The translations under genes and the position numbers were made by a program. The notes beneath the pieces were generated by a model, which saw only the letters and a program-made list of their open reading frames with translations, made no database searches and was not told where the DNA came from. From Cladosporium sp. IMV 00045 (Eukaryota; Ascomycota; Dothideomycetes; Cladosporiales; Cladosporiaceae): a stretch of 62,903 nt of DNA. The DNA is taken from assembly GCA_001931905.2 (NCBI GenBank), contig MSJI02000320.1, positions 1-62,903 of the forward strand, read 5' to 3'. Below, piece by piece: positions 46,794 through 56,709 of this stretch (within the stretch, counting starts at the first letter, position 1; each line of letters starts with the position of its first letter).

Positions 46794-47842
46794 ATGTTCT
46801 CTTCCAACAAGAACAAATCGCATCGAGAGAGCTTTGGCTATCGAGCAGGAAAGTCGACGAAGCAACGAAAGCAGAGATCGTTCAAAGATCTTCAAAGGAC
46901 TAGCAGAGCATTTGCAGCACAGGCGTCGGATCAAGCATCGCCTTCGTCTCGACGAGGTCCTAACACTCCTGCATCATCGTAAGTACACTCTCGCAGAACT
47001 CAAGAACACCCAGTCTCGTCCATCCGACTCACACGTCCAGACCACTCAATTCAACCATCGTCACCATCTCCGTCGGACCAACCCAACGCCTCTTCGCCGC
47101 CCATGAAGACGTCCTCTGCAAGTCTCCCTACTTCGCCCAAGCGTGCCGAGCGCAATTCTTCGAAACGGCCAACAAACGCATCGAGCTCCTCCATGAAGAA
47201 CCAGAAGTCTTCTCAGCACTGCTGGAATTCCTCTACAAAGGCGACTACACTCCACAACTTGCGTACGACAAGCAGCGCGCGAGCTTCTCCCCCAACTCCA
47301 CAACGTTCAAGGGCAAGACGCCCTCATCGGCGAAGACCCCAGAATCCACCATCTTGATGCCAGACGTCGGCGTGCCCATCCTGAAAGACACCGCCGTCTA
47401 CGTAAGTAACCGCCCACATCCCATCAACCCACCCTCTCACCATCCAAACAACCCAACTAAGCCCCTCATCCCACCCAGTGCGCCGCCCACCGCTACAGCC
47501 TCCCCCACCTCCAACACCTCGCACTGCAAAAGCAAGGCCAACAGCGCGGCCTAAACGCCGCCACGATCCTGGCCTCCGCCCGTTTCGCATACGCTCACAC
47601 GCCCGCCAGCGACAGCAGCTTGCGCGCACACTACCTCGCGCTGATCATTCGCGGGAGGGAGATTTTCAAGCGCAGCGGCACGATGCAGGCGGAGATGATG
47701 CAGGGGGGTTCGAGCCTTTGGTTCGATTTGTTTGTGGCATTGGTGGAACATTTGGTGAGTTTGGAATGGGTTCTACTCGATTGGGGTTTGCTGACTCTCG
47801 GACGATTAGGACGATGTTATGGCTGAGAAGGCTGGGCGTTGA
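46794..47842 (+). CDS. BTB/POZ domain protein
   Basis: BTB domains mediate dimerisation and often bind Cullin-3; fungi carry many short BTB proteins of unknown role. Four exons (46794-46978, 47041-47401, 47479-47754, 47810-47842) give 284 residues. Every junction is GT-AG and in phase. Residues 1-62 are basic and disordered. The BTB domain starts at about 65 (TIVTISVGPTQRLFAAHEDV, LCKSPYFAQACRAQFFETAN) and continues through LLHEEPEVFSALLEFLYKGD. An insertion of about 50 polar residues follows before the helical tail (HRYSLPHLQHLALQKQ, LRAHYLALIIRGREIFKRSG). The last exon encodes only DDVMAEKAGR. Yeast- or animal-type Kelch or MATH partners are absent. It lies downstream of a decayed gene of the same class on the same strand. 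Confidence 0.82.
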
Positions 47843-48566
47843 TCCGACTGTTGTTGGACTTGGTCTGTGTCACTTGTGATGAGTCGGCGGGTCCGCCGTG
47901 TAACGTGTCGAGCTCTCATGTTGGCTTGTAACTCCGTTAGTAGTCTATTGTTTCGGTTCTATTTCTGTTCCGTGGGATAGACTGTTGCGTCACACGTTTG
48001 GACCGAGGCGAGGTTGTTTTGATAGCACGGCTGTAGCATGTATACCTAAGGTATCTGGCGCGAGCAATTGGCTTGCATCTCATGATTGTTCACTCCACTC
48101 ATCATCCATCTCGAGACAGTCAGCGTCGGATACGAAGCCGAAATGCATGGTGAGGATGATAAAATGAAGTATAGTGAAGCTAGCTACGAACGACATTCAG
48201 CTCCCCACTTTCATTCTGGAATGTGGTCTACTCAACCCTGCGTGCATACCACAATATCGATGCTGGATAGCAATACCATACTCGGCACCCCGAGCCATCT
48301 TCTCGCTGAGTTCTCATGTCTTAAAAGTCTCTGTCGTGGAATCATAGTCGTTCGTGGGTTTTGACGGCAAAGCAATGCCGTGCGAATCTGACAAGCCATT
48401 TGCATAATTGTGAGCGTGAGGCTCGGTATGTGGTCATGGTAGAGTTGATGCGAAGTCCGTCATTTCATTTTGCATGAGTCGCGGCTGTGATTTCCGCTTG
48501 GTGCTGCTTCATAGTAGAGAGAGATATTGAGTCGTATCTTGACCGTTTCGTGGAAGTAGGCTGACT
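47843..48566. other. Convergent 3' flanks
   Basis: Lies between the 3' ends of the BTB gene and of CSN12. No open frame with protein-like character is seen. Confidence 0.55.
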
Positions 48567-50141
48567 TCAGACGCCGGTGTGTGGGAATGCGCCGGCCTTA
48601 CTGAGGACGACCATGCCATGATCACGAGCAATGTAGCCCTTCATGAAAGTCTGTGAATTGGATTAGTCCGTGTCCTGCGTAGTTATCGGGGAAGGATATG
48701 GATGTTGCTGACTCGGAACAACAATATTAAGAGATTTAAACACATGCACGTACCTTGTAAATCATGTTTGCGATTGCGCACTCAACTTCATCGCGATCGA
48801 TGCCTCCCTCGCCATCGCTGACTTCAGCACCAGCCACCGACAGTGCGGTAGCGAATTCAGCAATCGGAATTCTTGTGCGACGCACAGGTCCAGTGTCACC
48901 CTCCTTGGGAGGCATGAAACCACCTGCGAGGAACACCTTGCGGAACAAGTTGCGAATGGCGACATCTCTGCTTCGCTCCAGAGTAAGATAGACTCTACGC
49001 TTGACAAACTCCGCCTCTCCATCGGCAAGGGCTCCATCCAGTGCTTTGAGATTTCCGGAGCGAACAGCAGAACAAACGGGGCTGAACAGCGCCGAAAGTG
49101 CAGGGTGGGCTTGTAGCAGACCACGGGAGGGAAGCGATTGCTTGGTGATGATTTTAGTGGGGATCAGATAAGTGAGGATGAGCTGCCTGTTCTTGCCGTC
49201 ACCAGCGCGACACATGGCGTAGGCTCTCTCGAGCTCCTCTTCAGCTCGCACGTAGTCTTCCTCCAAGAAGTTGATCACACCAAGATAGTACTTGTATGTA
49301 ACCTGATGGGCTTTGGGGAATGCCTCTAAAGGCGGCATGTCGGAAGCAGTAGCGGCAAGAGAACGCAAAATCGTCTTCGAGAGGGATATGCTGTTGAGAC
49401 GGAAGTAGGTCTTGAAGAGGAGGTTGGTGACGTAGTACAGAGCCCATTTACGGGACTCGTCGAGTGGTGCACTGCGAAAGAGAAAGACCTACCTTAGCCG
49501 TGTTCCCATACGTGTGGCTTCTTGATGTGGGAAGTACTGGCTACGTACCGATCACTGACACACAAGCCAAAGATGCGGTTGATCTGCCTTGCTGCATCTT
49601 CGAGCTTCTCATGCTTGCCACCAGTTCCAAATGCATCCTCTTCCTGAATGCCACCATATGCCAGACCGTTGCCCTTCTGGATCGCCGCGTTGTCGTCGGC
49701 TTTGATCGCGAAGACGCGCAAATACTTACCTGCAACGTACAGACAGGGAATTGTCCAGGCATAGAACGCTCCGCTCTGGTAGCCCTTTATAAGTGCGTTG
49801 ACAACGCCTTTCCACAGCTCGTACGCCTCGCCCCATTTCGCCTCGACCTCACGGCCTGTATTTTGGGCCTCTTCGGCACTGAGCAAGGCGCCGGTGAATT
49901 TGTGGAACGCCGTAAACACCTCTAGCCAAGCTGCAGCCTCTTGTTTGTCCAGATGAAGGTTCGGGTTGTATTGCAGCTTGTAGCGCAAGTCCGTCTGCAC
50001 GGAGAACTCATTGGTGCTGCGGTAGAAGCTGTACAGGCGGGCGGGATCGTGCTTTGGTGGTTCTGGTGAGATGGTCGTTGCTAGAGCATACCCTTGCTCT
50101 GTAGCATTGGCTGCCGCGAACTCCTCAAATATCACGTCCAT
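48567..50141 (-). CDS. PCI-domain protein Csn12 (Thp1/PCID2 family)
   Basis: Csn12 is a PCI-domain protein associated in yeast with the COP9 signalosome and, with Thp3, with transcription elongation and splicing. Three exons (49549-50141, 48754-49471, 48567-48650) give 464 residues. Introns of 77 and 103 bp join in phase (CVSDR-APLDESRKWALYYV, MIYK-TFMKGYIARD). Residues 75-190 include LWKGVVNALIKGYQSGAFYA. The region LYYVTNLLFKTYFRLNSISL is characteristic of the Csn12/PCID2 group. The PCI winged helix lies at the C-terminus (ECAIANMIYKTFMKGYIARD, then HGMVVLSKAGAFP). Length fits fungal Csn12 (about 450-460). The gene is head-to-head with the eL20 gene; 311 bp separate the start codons. Confidence 0.9.
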
Positions 50142-50397
50142 AGTTACTCTGCGATGAGGTTCAACAGGCCTGTATCACTGCCTATCTGTTGGTTGACTTG
50201 AGCACAGCAAGCACAGCAAGCGAGAGGGCTGGAAGGCCTGAGGTTGGTTTTGCGGCCAATCTTCGGTGCACAGCGGGACCGGCCGCACCCCACAACGCCA
50301 GACGAGCAGTTATTTCGCACATTCGAAGTTCGCAGACGCTCTCTCGACCAAGCGACCGACGACAACGAAACCCGACGCCGCCGACAAATACATCACA
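50142..50397. promoter_or_regulatory. Bidirectional promoter/leader of CSN12 and eL20
   Basis: This short space must contain the promoters of both divergent genes and the eL20 leader. A CCAAT box is present at 50256-50260 (context GCGGCCAATCTT). On its right a 5' leader intron of eL20 (50398-50452; donor GTGAGT, acceptor CGCAG) ends exactly before the start codon. Confidence 0.5.
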
Positions 50398-50452
50398 GTG
50401 AGTATAGCGCAGCAGCATCTTCAATCGCATAGTATGCTAACACTCTTCGCAG

Positions 50453-51291
50453 ATGGGTAAGACTTCTCCTCCACATCGGCACCGCAGCGAGCGCGCTCCT
50501 GCACCGAGTTTTCATTATGGGCTGAAAGAGGAGGGAATTTTCTTGAGCAAGACTCGAGCAGGGTTGTGAAAGCATGCACCATGCGCACACCTCTGCGACG
50601 ACGGTCTCTCAATTGGAGAACATAAGCCTTTGCACAAACACTGTCCGTAAGACAGCGCTGATTCTGTTGCCCAACAGGTCGCCTGCAGGAGTACCAGGTC
50701 ATTGGGCGCCATCTGCCCACTGACTCTCAGCCCACCCCGAAGCTCTACCGCATGCGTATCTTCGCCCCCAACACGGTTGTCGCCAAGAGCCGTTTCTGGT
50801 ACTTCCTCGCCAAGCTCCGCAAGGTCAAGAAGGCCAACGGTGAGATCGTTTCCCTGAACGAGGTCAGTATTTCTCATCTGGGGCGAGCATTTCAGTGCTG
50901 CTCCAGACTCCATGATAAGTCTCCGCATGAACTTTCGAGCTGACACCGTGAACAGATCGCCGAGAAGCACCCCCAGAAGGTCAAGAACATCGGCATCTGG
51001 ATCCGCTACGACTCTCGCTCCGGCACTCACAACATGTACCGTGAGTACCGTGAGATGTCCCGCGCCGACGCCGTCGAGTCCCTTTACCAGGACATGGCCG
51101 CCCGTCACCGCGCTCGCTTCAGGACTATCCACATCCTCAAGGTCGTTGAGGTTGAGAAGACCGAGGACATCCGCCGCCCCTACATCAGGCAGCTCCTCGC
51201 CAAGGACCTCAAGTTCCCTCTGCCCCACCGCAACCCCCCGAAGTCTGGCAAGAAGGTCTTCGCTGCCACTCGCCCCTCTACCTTCTTCTAG
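50453..51291 (+). CDS. RPL20: 60S ribosomal protein eL20 (L18a/L20)
   Basis: Structural protein of the large ribosomal subunit. Coding exons are 50453-50456 (ATG plus one base), 50678-50862 and 50956-51291, giving 174 residues, the usual length. The sequence [15 protein letters not shown], then [20 protein letters not shown] and [20 protein letters not shown], is unmistakable. The end [20 protein letters not shown] is also typical. The first coding intron (50457-50677) is 221 bp, long for this region and typical of fungal ribosomal-protein genes. A leader intron (50398-50452) precedes the ATG. I looked for box C/D snoRNA motifs in the long intron and saw none convincing. Confidence 0.97.
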
Positions 51292-51508
51292 ACGTCTCGT
51301 CTCGGCTGGGTACGGTGTTGATTGGTCCGCTGCTTCGGTACGCCGGGTGGATTGGTTTGTAGGATGTCGTTACCTTTCGCAAATGGAATACAGTACGATA
51401 GGTAGCACAAAAAACAATCTCAGACCAAACAATCTCAGACCAATATCTTTCATAATTTGAAGCATATTCTGTCAAACTTTCTCTACCATCTTGGGAGTAT
51501 CCATGTTA

Positions 51509-52514
51509 TCAAATCCTGGACTTCACCTTATATTGATACCCTTCCGGCACCGGGCGATTGTTCGTATCGACAGGTCGCCACCAAGGATATGCTTCAGGCG
51601 CGTCATGTTGCATCGTGCCCTGGAAATCCACCGGTCGTTTCTCCAAGAAGGCCTTGACGCCCTCTTTGTTGTCTTTGCTGCTAAACATCTCATAGATAAT
51701 GCGAGAATCAAGCAGATGCTGGCCCTCTGGCGAGCCAGCATCCCGGAACATCATTTCTCGCATCAGGTACGTCGAAATCGGCGACGTGTTCTGCACAATC
51801 TCAGTTGCAAGCTCGATGGCTCGCGGCAGCACCTGCTCCGGAGAAGGCAGAGTCTCCGAGAAAAGCGAGTTGAGCAAAGGGTGCGAAGCGGGATAAGTGC
51901 TCCCGTCGTCGTGAGGTGAAGGGCTTTCGACATCCTGGCAATCTCGTCAGCTCTCTCGACAAAAAGACACAACCCCAACTAACTCACCCAATCAGTCTCG
52001 GCAAATAATACGAAGAGCAGGCCTCCATCACCAACCCCCTCCGCGCAAAAACAAACCCAATCTTCGCCCCCTCCCACGCAATCCGAATACTCATCGGCAG
52101 AGTCATCGTAATCCCAATCCCCACCGCACTCCCCTGCAAAGCCCCAATGACCGGTTTGCGACACCTCTGCACCGCCAGAGCGACGCGCCCGCCTCCGTCC
52201 CGGTGCTCCGCCACCGCTTCCTCGCCGCCCTTAAACGCAGTCTCGAGATCCGCTCCCGCACAGAACATGCGTCCGTGGCCTGTGACGATGGCGCATTTTA
52301 CGCGTGGGTCAACGTCGATAAGAGTGAAGGCTTCGACTAGCTCGCTCATCATTGTTCCGGTGAAGGCGTTGTACTTCGTGGGCCGGTAGAGGGTTATCAG
52401 GATGATGGGAGTTGGGGTTGGGGCATTTTCGGGGACGTGGGAGAGTTGGATCTCTTTGAAGGGGAGGGCGTTGTAGGATTCAGGAAGGGGGATCTGAGGC
52501 GGGTCGGATGACAT
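51509..52514 (-). CDS. Enoyl-CoA hydratase/isomerase family protein, frameshifted
   Basis: Crotonase-fold enzymes hydrate or isomerise enoyl-CoA thioesters, often in peroxisomal or mitochondrial fatty-acid breakdown. Exon 1 is 51988-52514 and exon 2 is 51509-51934 (53 bp intron, phase 2). Oxyanion-hole elements are present: HGRMFCAGADLE and LQGSAVGIGITMTLP. Exon 2 opens correctly with MSKALHLTTTGA but the conserved continuation YPASHPLLNSLFSETLPSPE is in another frame. One base appears to be missing near 51898. After that the protein is well preserved to the end (SKDNKEGVKAFLEKRP). It ends SRI, a weak match to a type 1 peroxisomal signal. The break may be a sequencing error or a true mutation. 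Convergent with eL20; divergent from the amidohydrolase gene. Confidence 0.8.
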
Positions 52515-53216
52515 TGCTGGGAGAGTTCTTGATGTTCGGTTGGAATGTCTTAGGTTTGACTTGATGGCTCAGAATGTAAGAGTAGACGATTTGCTTGCAA
52601 TGTGTAGTGTGCCGCCGGTCTGGGATGTAATCAGTGATACTATAAATTCTCGAAAACCAACAGATGCAAGATTAGTCCAGTATCGCCTAGGTATTGCTTT
52701 TACCGTGAGACGTGGAGAAAGAAGAGGAGGTGATGTTGGAAACATCGAAATCTACCTCGGCACACCGAGCTCTTTGATCGACAACTAAAGTGTCAGCATT
52801 TAGACACCTGCCAAGTCTGTCTTGAAGAAACGTAATATTTGATTGCTCTCGATTGAGATCTTGATTTGGATGGCAACATGCATGATGTAGCTGTGGGTTG
52901 TTCATGCCGGAGGTAGATCACGGTAACTCGGGGAACCGATCAATCCAGCCTTCGACGAGCGTGTGGAGCACTATTACTGCCTGCATGCGATATATATGAG
53001 AGCTATGATTCCACAGACCAACTTCCACTTCACGTTACTGCTCTCAATAACTGTGCTAGATACATTCGGCTGTTCTTCATCAAAAGAATCCACCTTGACT
53101 GCCAAACTCAATATCGGTTCCACACGCTGAAACCGTAGACCTACAGAGACCGCCAGCGACACACGACAGGCCCTCTTCATACACCCACCAAAGTGACCAA
53201 AGAGACAGTTACTACT
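52515..53216. promoter_or_regulatory. Divergent promoter region, enoyl-CoA hydratase and amidohydrolase genes
   Basis: 702 bp lie between the divergent start codons. I see no gene in it. A shared promoter could co-regulate the two metabolic genes; no recognisable regulator site was found. Confidence 0.4.
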
Positions 53217-54194
53217 ATGGCGCCTCCTCTTATCACACTCGAAGAACACTTTTTCTCCAGATCAGTCAGCTCGAACATGGACAAAGCTTACGTCGAGCAA
53301 TTCAAGCATGTCCCAGGCCTCGAATCTAAACTCAAGAATCTCTCAGAAATACGCCTCAAGGACATGGAAGCCGGGAAGGTGTCTTTACAAATCATCTCCC
53401 ATGCTCCCACGCCTGGCGCTCCCAGCCCGCAGCAGTGCGTCGAAGCCAATGATCAACTGTCAGCTGCCGTGGCGAATAACAAGACCCGGTTTGCCGGATT
53501 CGCAGTGCTCCCAATGGCACACCCGGAAGAAGCAGCGAAAGAACTTGAGCGCAGCGTCAAACAACACGGCTTTGTAGGTGCTCTGATCGACAATCACGTT
53601 CTGGGCAAGTACTACGACGGGCACGAATACGAACCATTCTGGAAGAAAGTCCACGATCTCGACGTGGCAATCTACATGCACCCGACCTGGCCCTCAGACG
53701 ACATGGCACCACGATACACAGGCAACTTCACGGACGGCGCCTCTCGCTCCCTCTCAGCATCCGGCTGGGGCTGGCACACCGACACGGGCCTGCACTTCCT
53801 CCGACTCTTCGCGAGTGGCCTGTTCGACAAGTTCCCCAAACTGAAGATCATCGTCGGCCACTTTGGCGAAATGCTGCCGTTCATGTACGAGCGCCTCTGC
53901 GTGCTGAGTCGGCGCTGGGGCGATATCAAGCGCGATTTCGCCACGGTGTACAAGGAGAACCTGTGGATCACGACGAGTGGCGTTTGGGGTTTGGCGCCGA
54001 TGGGTGCGATTTTGATGAATACTCCGATCGAGCATGTGCTGTATAGTGTTGATTATCCGTTTGCGAAGAATGAGGATGGGCTGGCGTGGATTGAGAGTTT
54101 GGAGGCGAGTGGGATGGTGACGAGGGAGCAGTTGGAGATGATAGCTTATAAGAATGCGCAAGATCTCTTAGGTGTGAAGGTGGTTGATAGCTGA
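53217..54194 (+). CDS. Amidohydrolase-family enzyme, probable aromatic acid decarboxylase type
   Basis: Single exon, 325 residues from ATG 53217 (MAPPLITLEEHFFS); the frame extends upstream only through non-ATG codons. The fold is the metal-dependent amidohydrolase-2 group that includes gamma-resorcylate and 2,3-dihydroxybenzoate decarboxylases. Expected metal/active-site positions are visible: Glu/His in LEEHF (9-11), His in YMHPTWP (about 155), His in GHFGEMLPFMYER (about 215) and Asp in YSVDYPFAKNED (about 280). The substrate cannot be told; decarboxylation of a hydroxybenzoate is the family-based guess, hydrolysis an alternative. No signal peptide, so cytosolic. It is divergent from a crotonase-family gene, which hints at a small catabolic pair. 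Confidence 0.88.
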   Translation: MAPPLITLEEHFFSRSVSSNMDKAYVEQFKHVPGLESKLKNLSEIRLKDMEAGKVSLQIISHAPTPGAPSPQQCVEANDQLSAAVANNKTRFAGFAVLPMAHPEEAAKELERSVKQHGFVGALIDNHVLGKYYDGHEYEPFWKKVHDLDVAIYMHPTWPSDDMAPRYTGNFTDGASRSLSASGWGWHTDTGLHFLRLFASGLFDKFPKLKIIVGHFGEMLPFMYERLCVLSRRWGDIKRDFATVYKENLWITTSGVWGLAPMGAILMNTPIEHVLYSVDYPFAKNEDGLAWIESLEASGMVTREQLEMIAYKNAQDLLGVKVVDS

Positions 54195-54901
54195 GTTGTG
54201 GAGTGAATGTCAATGTTTGGATTACATGGATCTGTTCTGGGCAGGTGGTTCCATGTCCAGGTCTGGACGCCACGTCTGGTGATACCTCCTATATGGCGAA
54301 ATATAATGCTGTTGTACTTGCTCCAAAACTTGTTCACTTCGAATGTTGTCATTGACTCTTGTTGCAAGTCACGACATTCACCAAATGCGAGAATAAGCCG
54401 GAGCTTGTGATTCTTTTGCAAGTTTGGCCGTTGAGAAAGGGGACCAATTCACCGTGGAGGCTTTACTGGAGGGAAAATGAGATCGCCACGTGATCAAGAT
54501 GAGCAAATGTGAAGGTATCGGGTTTGTCAGCACGGGTGTCAGCCTGTCGTTTCTTGGGATCATTCCATGAGAGTAAAGTGAAGCCCAAGCAAAAATGCAA
54601 GGCTGGAAGTGAACTTGCCGGTCACGAGACTGCGAATGACATAGTCACCAAGTGGAGGGGTTTTCCAGGAGGGCGGGACTGCCCGCCACGCTCCTGCCTG
54701 CCCAAAAACGGGTCCGTGCACCGTGTCCCTCATCAAGTTGAGAAAACACTTCTTGCCCACCGCATACCAACACTCAAAACCCACCCACCTCGCAAGCGCT
54801 ACACTCCACCCTCACGTAGCCACGCCCTCGATACCCCAACACCACCGAATTCTCTTCTACGACCACATCCGCGCTCTTCGCGTTCACACATATCTGTCAA
54901 A
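54195..54901. other. Intergenic region, promoter of Ran gene
   Basis: Contains the 3' flank of the amidohydrolase gene and the promoter and leader of the Ran gene. The last 150 bp are C/A-rich as in strongly expressed fungal genes. A CACGTG hexamer lies near 54487. No gene is seen. Confidence 0.55.
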
Positions 54902-55757
54902 ATGGCCGCAGAGGTTCCTACTTTCAAGCTCGTCTTGGTCGGTGACGGTGGTACCGGCAAGGTAAGCAAGCATACGACAATCCACGGCCACACATCACAC
55001 AGACGTGTTGTCATGCCGCGAGACGTTCACAAGCTGACTAGCAACCTCACAGACCACCTTCGTCAAGCGTCACTTGACTGGTGAGTTCGAGAAGAAGTAC
55101 ATCGCTACGCTCGGTGTCGAGGTTCACCCTCTCGGTTTCTCCACGGTACGCGACATCCTATCCCGCCGACCACGAATGCAGCCAGGAGCCGATCACTGAC
55201 ACACCGCAGAACCTTGGTCAGATTCAGTTCGATGTCTGGGACACTGCGGGACAGGAGAAGTTCGGCGGTCTTCGCGACGGCTACTACATCAACGGCCAGT
55301 GCGGTATCATCATGTTCGACGTCACTTCCCGCATCACCTACAAGAACGTCCCCAACTGGCACCGTGACCTCGTCCGTGTCTGCGAGAACATCCCTATCGT
55401 CCTGACCGGCAACAAGGTCGACGTCAAGGAGCGCAAGGTCAAGGCCAAGACTATCACCTTCCACCGCAAGAAGAACCTCCAGTACTACGACATCTCCGCC
55501 AAGTCCAACTACAACTTCGAGAAGCCCTTCCTGTGGCTCGCGAGGAAGCTCGTCGGCAACTCCACTCTGGTAAGAAAGCCGCGACTTATTCTGGTTCACG
55601 TTCTGATTACTAATGACCCATGCAGGAGTTCGTCGCCGCCCCCGCTCTCGCTCCCCCTGAGGTCCAGGTCGACCAGGCCGCCATGGAGTCCTACCAGAAG
55701 GAGATGGAGGCCGCTGCCAACATGCCGCTGCCCGATGAGGAGGACGCCGACTTGTAA
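54902..55757 (+). CDS. GSP1: GTP-binding nuclear protein Ran/Gsp1
   Basis: Ran drives nuclear import and export and spindle assembly through its GTP/GDP gradient. Four exons (54902-54961, 55053-55145, 55210-55569, 55626-55757) give 214 residues, the expected length. The P-loop GDGGTGK-TTFVKRH is split by intron 1 directly after GK. Switch regions and G motifs follow: [49 protein letters not shown] and [20 protein letters not shown]. The C-terminus ends in the acidic tail [10 protein letters not shown] (DEDDL in animals). All catalytic and switch residues I can check are intact. C-rich codon use fits a highly expressed gene. Confidence 0.97.
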
Positions 55758-56709
55758 ACGGCTTACGACCAACCCTCCGTCAATCACGCACTGTTTGTTT
55801 AGCCAAAACATGCAGCAGTGCAAAATACTCCCCACGCCACAAAAGGCGTAGGGGCACGAGAATGGCACACTACCCCAAAAATAGCATTAGAAAGCGAGCG
55901 GCTGAATATATCACATGACGAAGGCAGCGAGCGGTCTTGCTTGACTTGACACACGTGTGAGGAAGCGAAACGAGCGTATGGATAGCTAGGGCTGCTTTTT
56001 GATTTTGTCCCTTTTACCAATATAAATCGAGGCGGAGTCTGCGGTAGCCCTGGTTGCCTGCGGACTCCTGAAGGATTTCTTTACTTTCTTGATACCGATA
56101 ACGAGAGACATGCAAAAGGTTACCCCAAAAGATCGCACTACCACGCTTTCACTTTTTGATCTCAATTTCTCTATCCCGGAGACTGCTAATTCTTGCAGTG
56201 CCGAATTACAGTGGACTTCGTCCTATGCTGTTACGAGCACCACAGTGAATCTTCCTGTTGCTGACGAATTGCCTTCCCAGTGAGCTTCCCAAATGTGGGT
56301 CTGCTTGGACTGAAGGCACGCCATCATTCGAGTTTGGAGAACAATGTATAATTCACTTCCTCCCTAGCAAGAGGTCTCCCTCAAGCACAGGCCTCTGTCA
56401 CAAGGTTCCGCCGAAGTTATTGCCACAAGGTATGGCATGATGTCACCTCAGTCACTTCGAACAAGTGAAGTGAATGTAAGTGAAGTTAACGCACGTGAAA
56501 TCTTACCGACCTTGCCTCGTACGGCTAGCGCGACTGATGCCTTGCATGTGCCCAGCTGCCTGAAGCTGCGTTTGATTGCACTACAAACACCCACTCATCC
56601 ACCAGTTTTCTTTCCTTCTTCCTCACCGACCACCCAACACACAACATCAACACCACCGGTCTCCTCCCCATACCTAATCGACAATACATCCTCCATCAAG
56701 CCATCTCCT
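55758..56709. other. Intergenic region
   Basis: 3' flank of the Ran gene and promoter of the ubiquitin-like fusion gene. An ATG at 56437 opens a frame that runs into the next gene, but the extra 91 residues have no family-like character. No separate gene is called. Confidence 0.5.

Noticed and set aside
50457..50677. Intronic snoRNA in the eL20 gene
   Set aside because: The intron is long enough, but I found no paired box C and box D motifs with flanking complementarity.
51509..51520. Firm peroxisomal signal at the end of the enoyl-CoA hydratase
   Set aside because: The C-terminus is SRI, only a weak variant of the SKL-type signal, so I mention it without relying on it.
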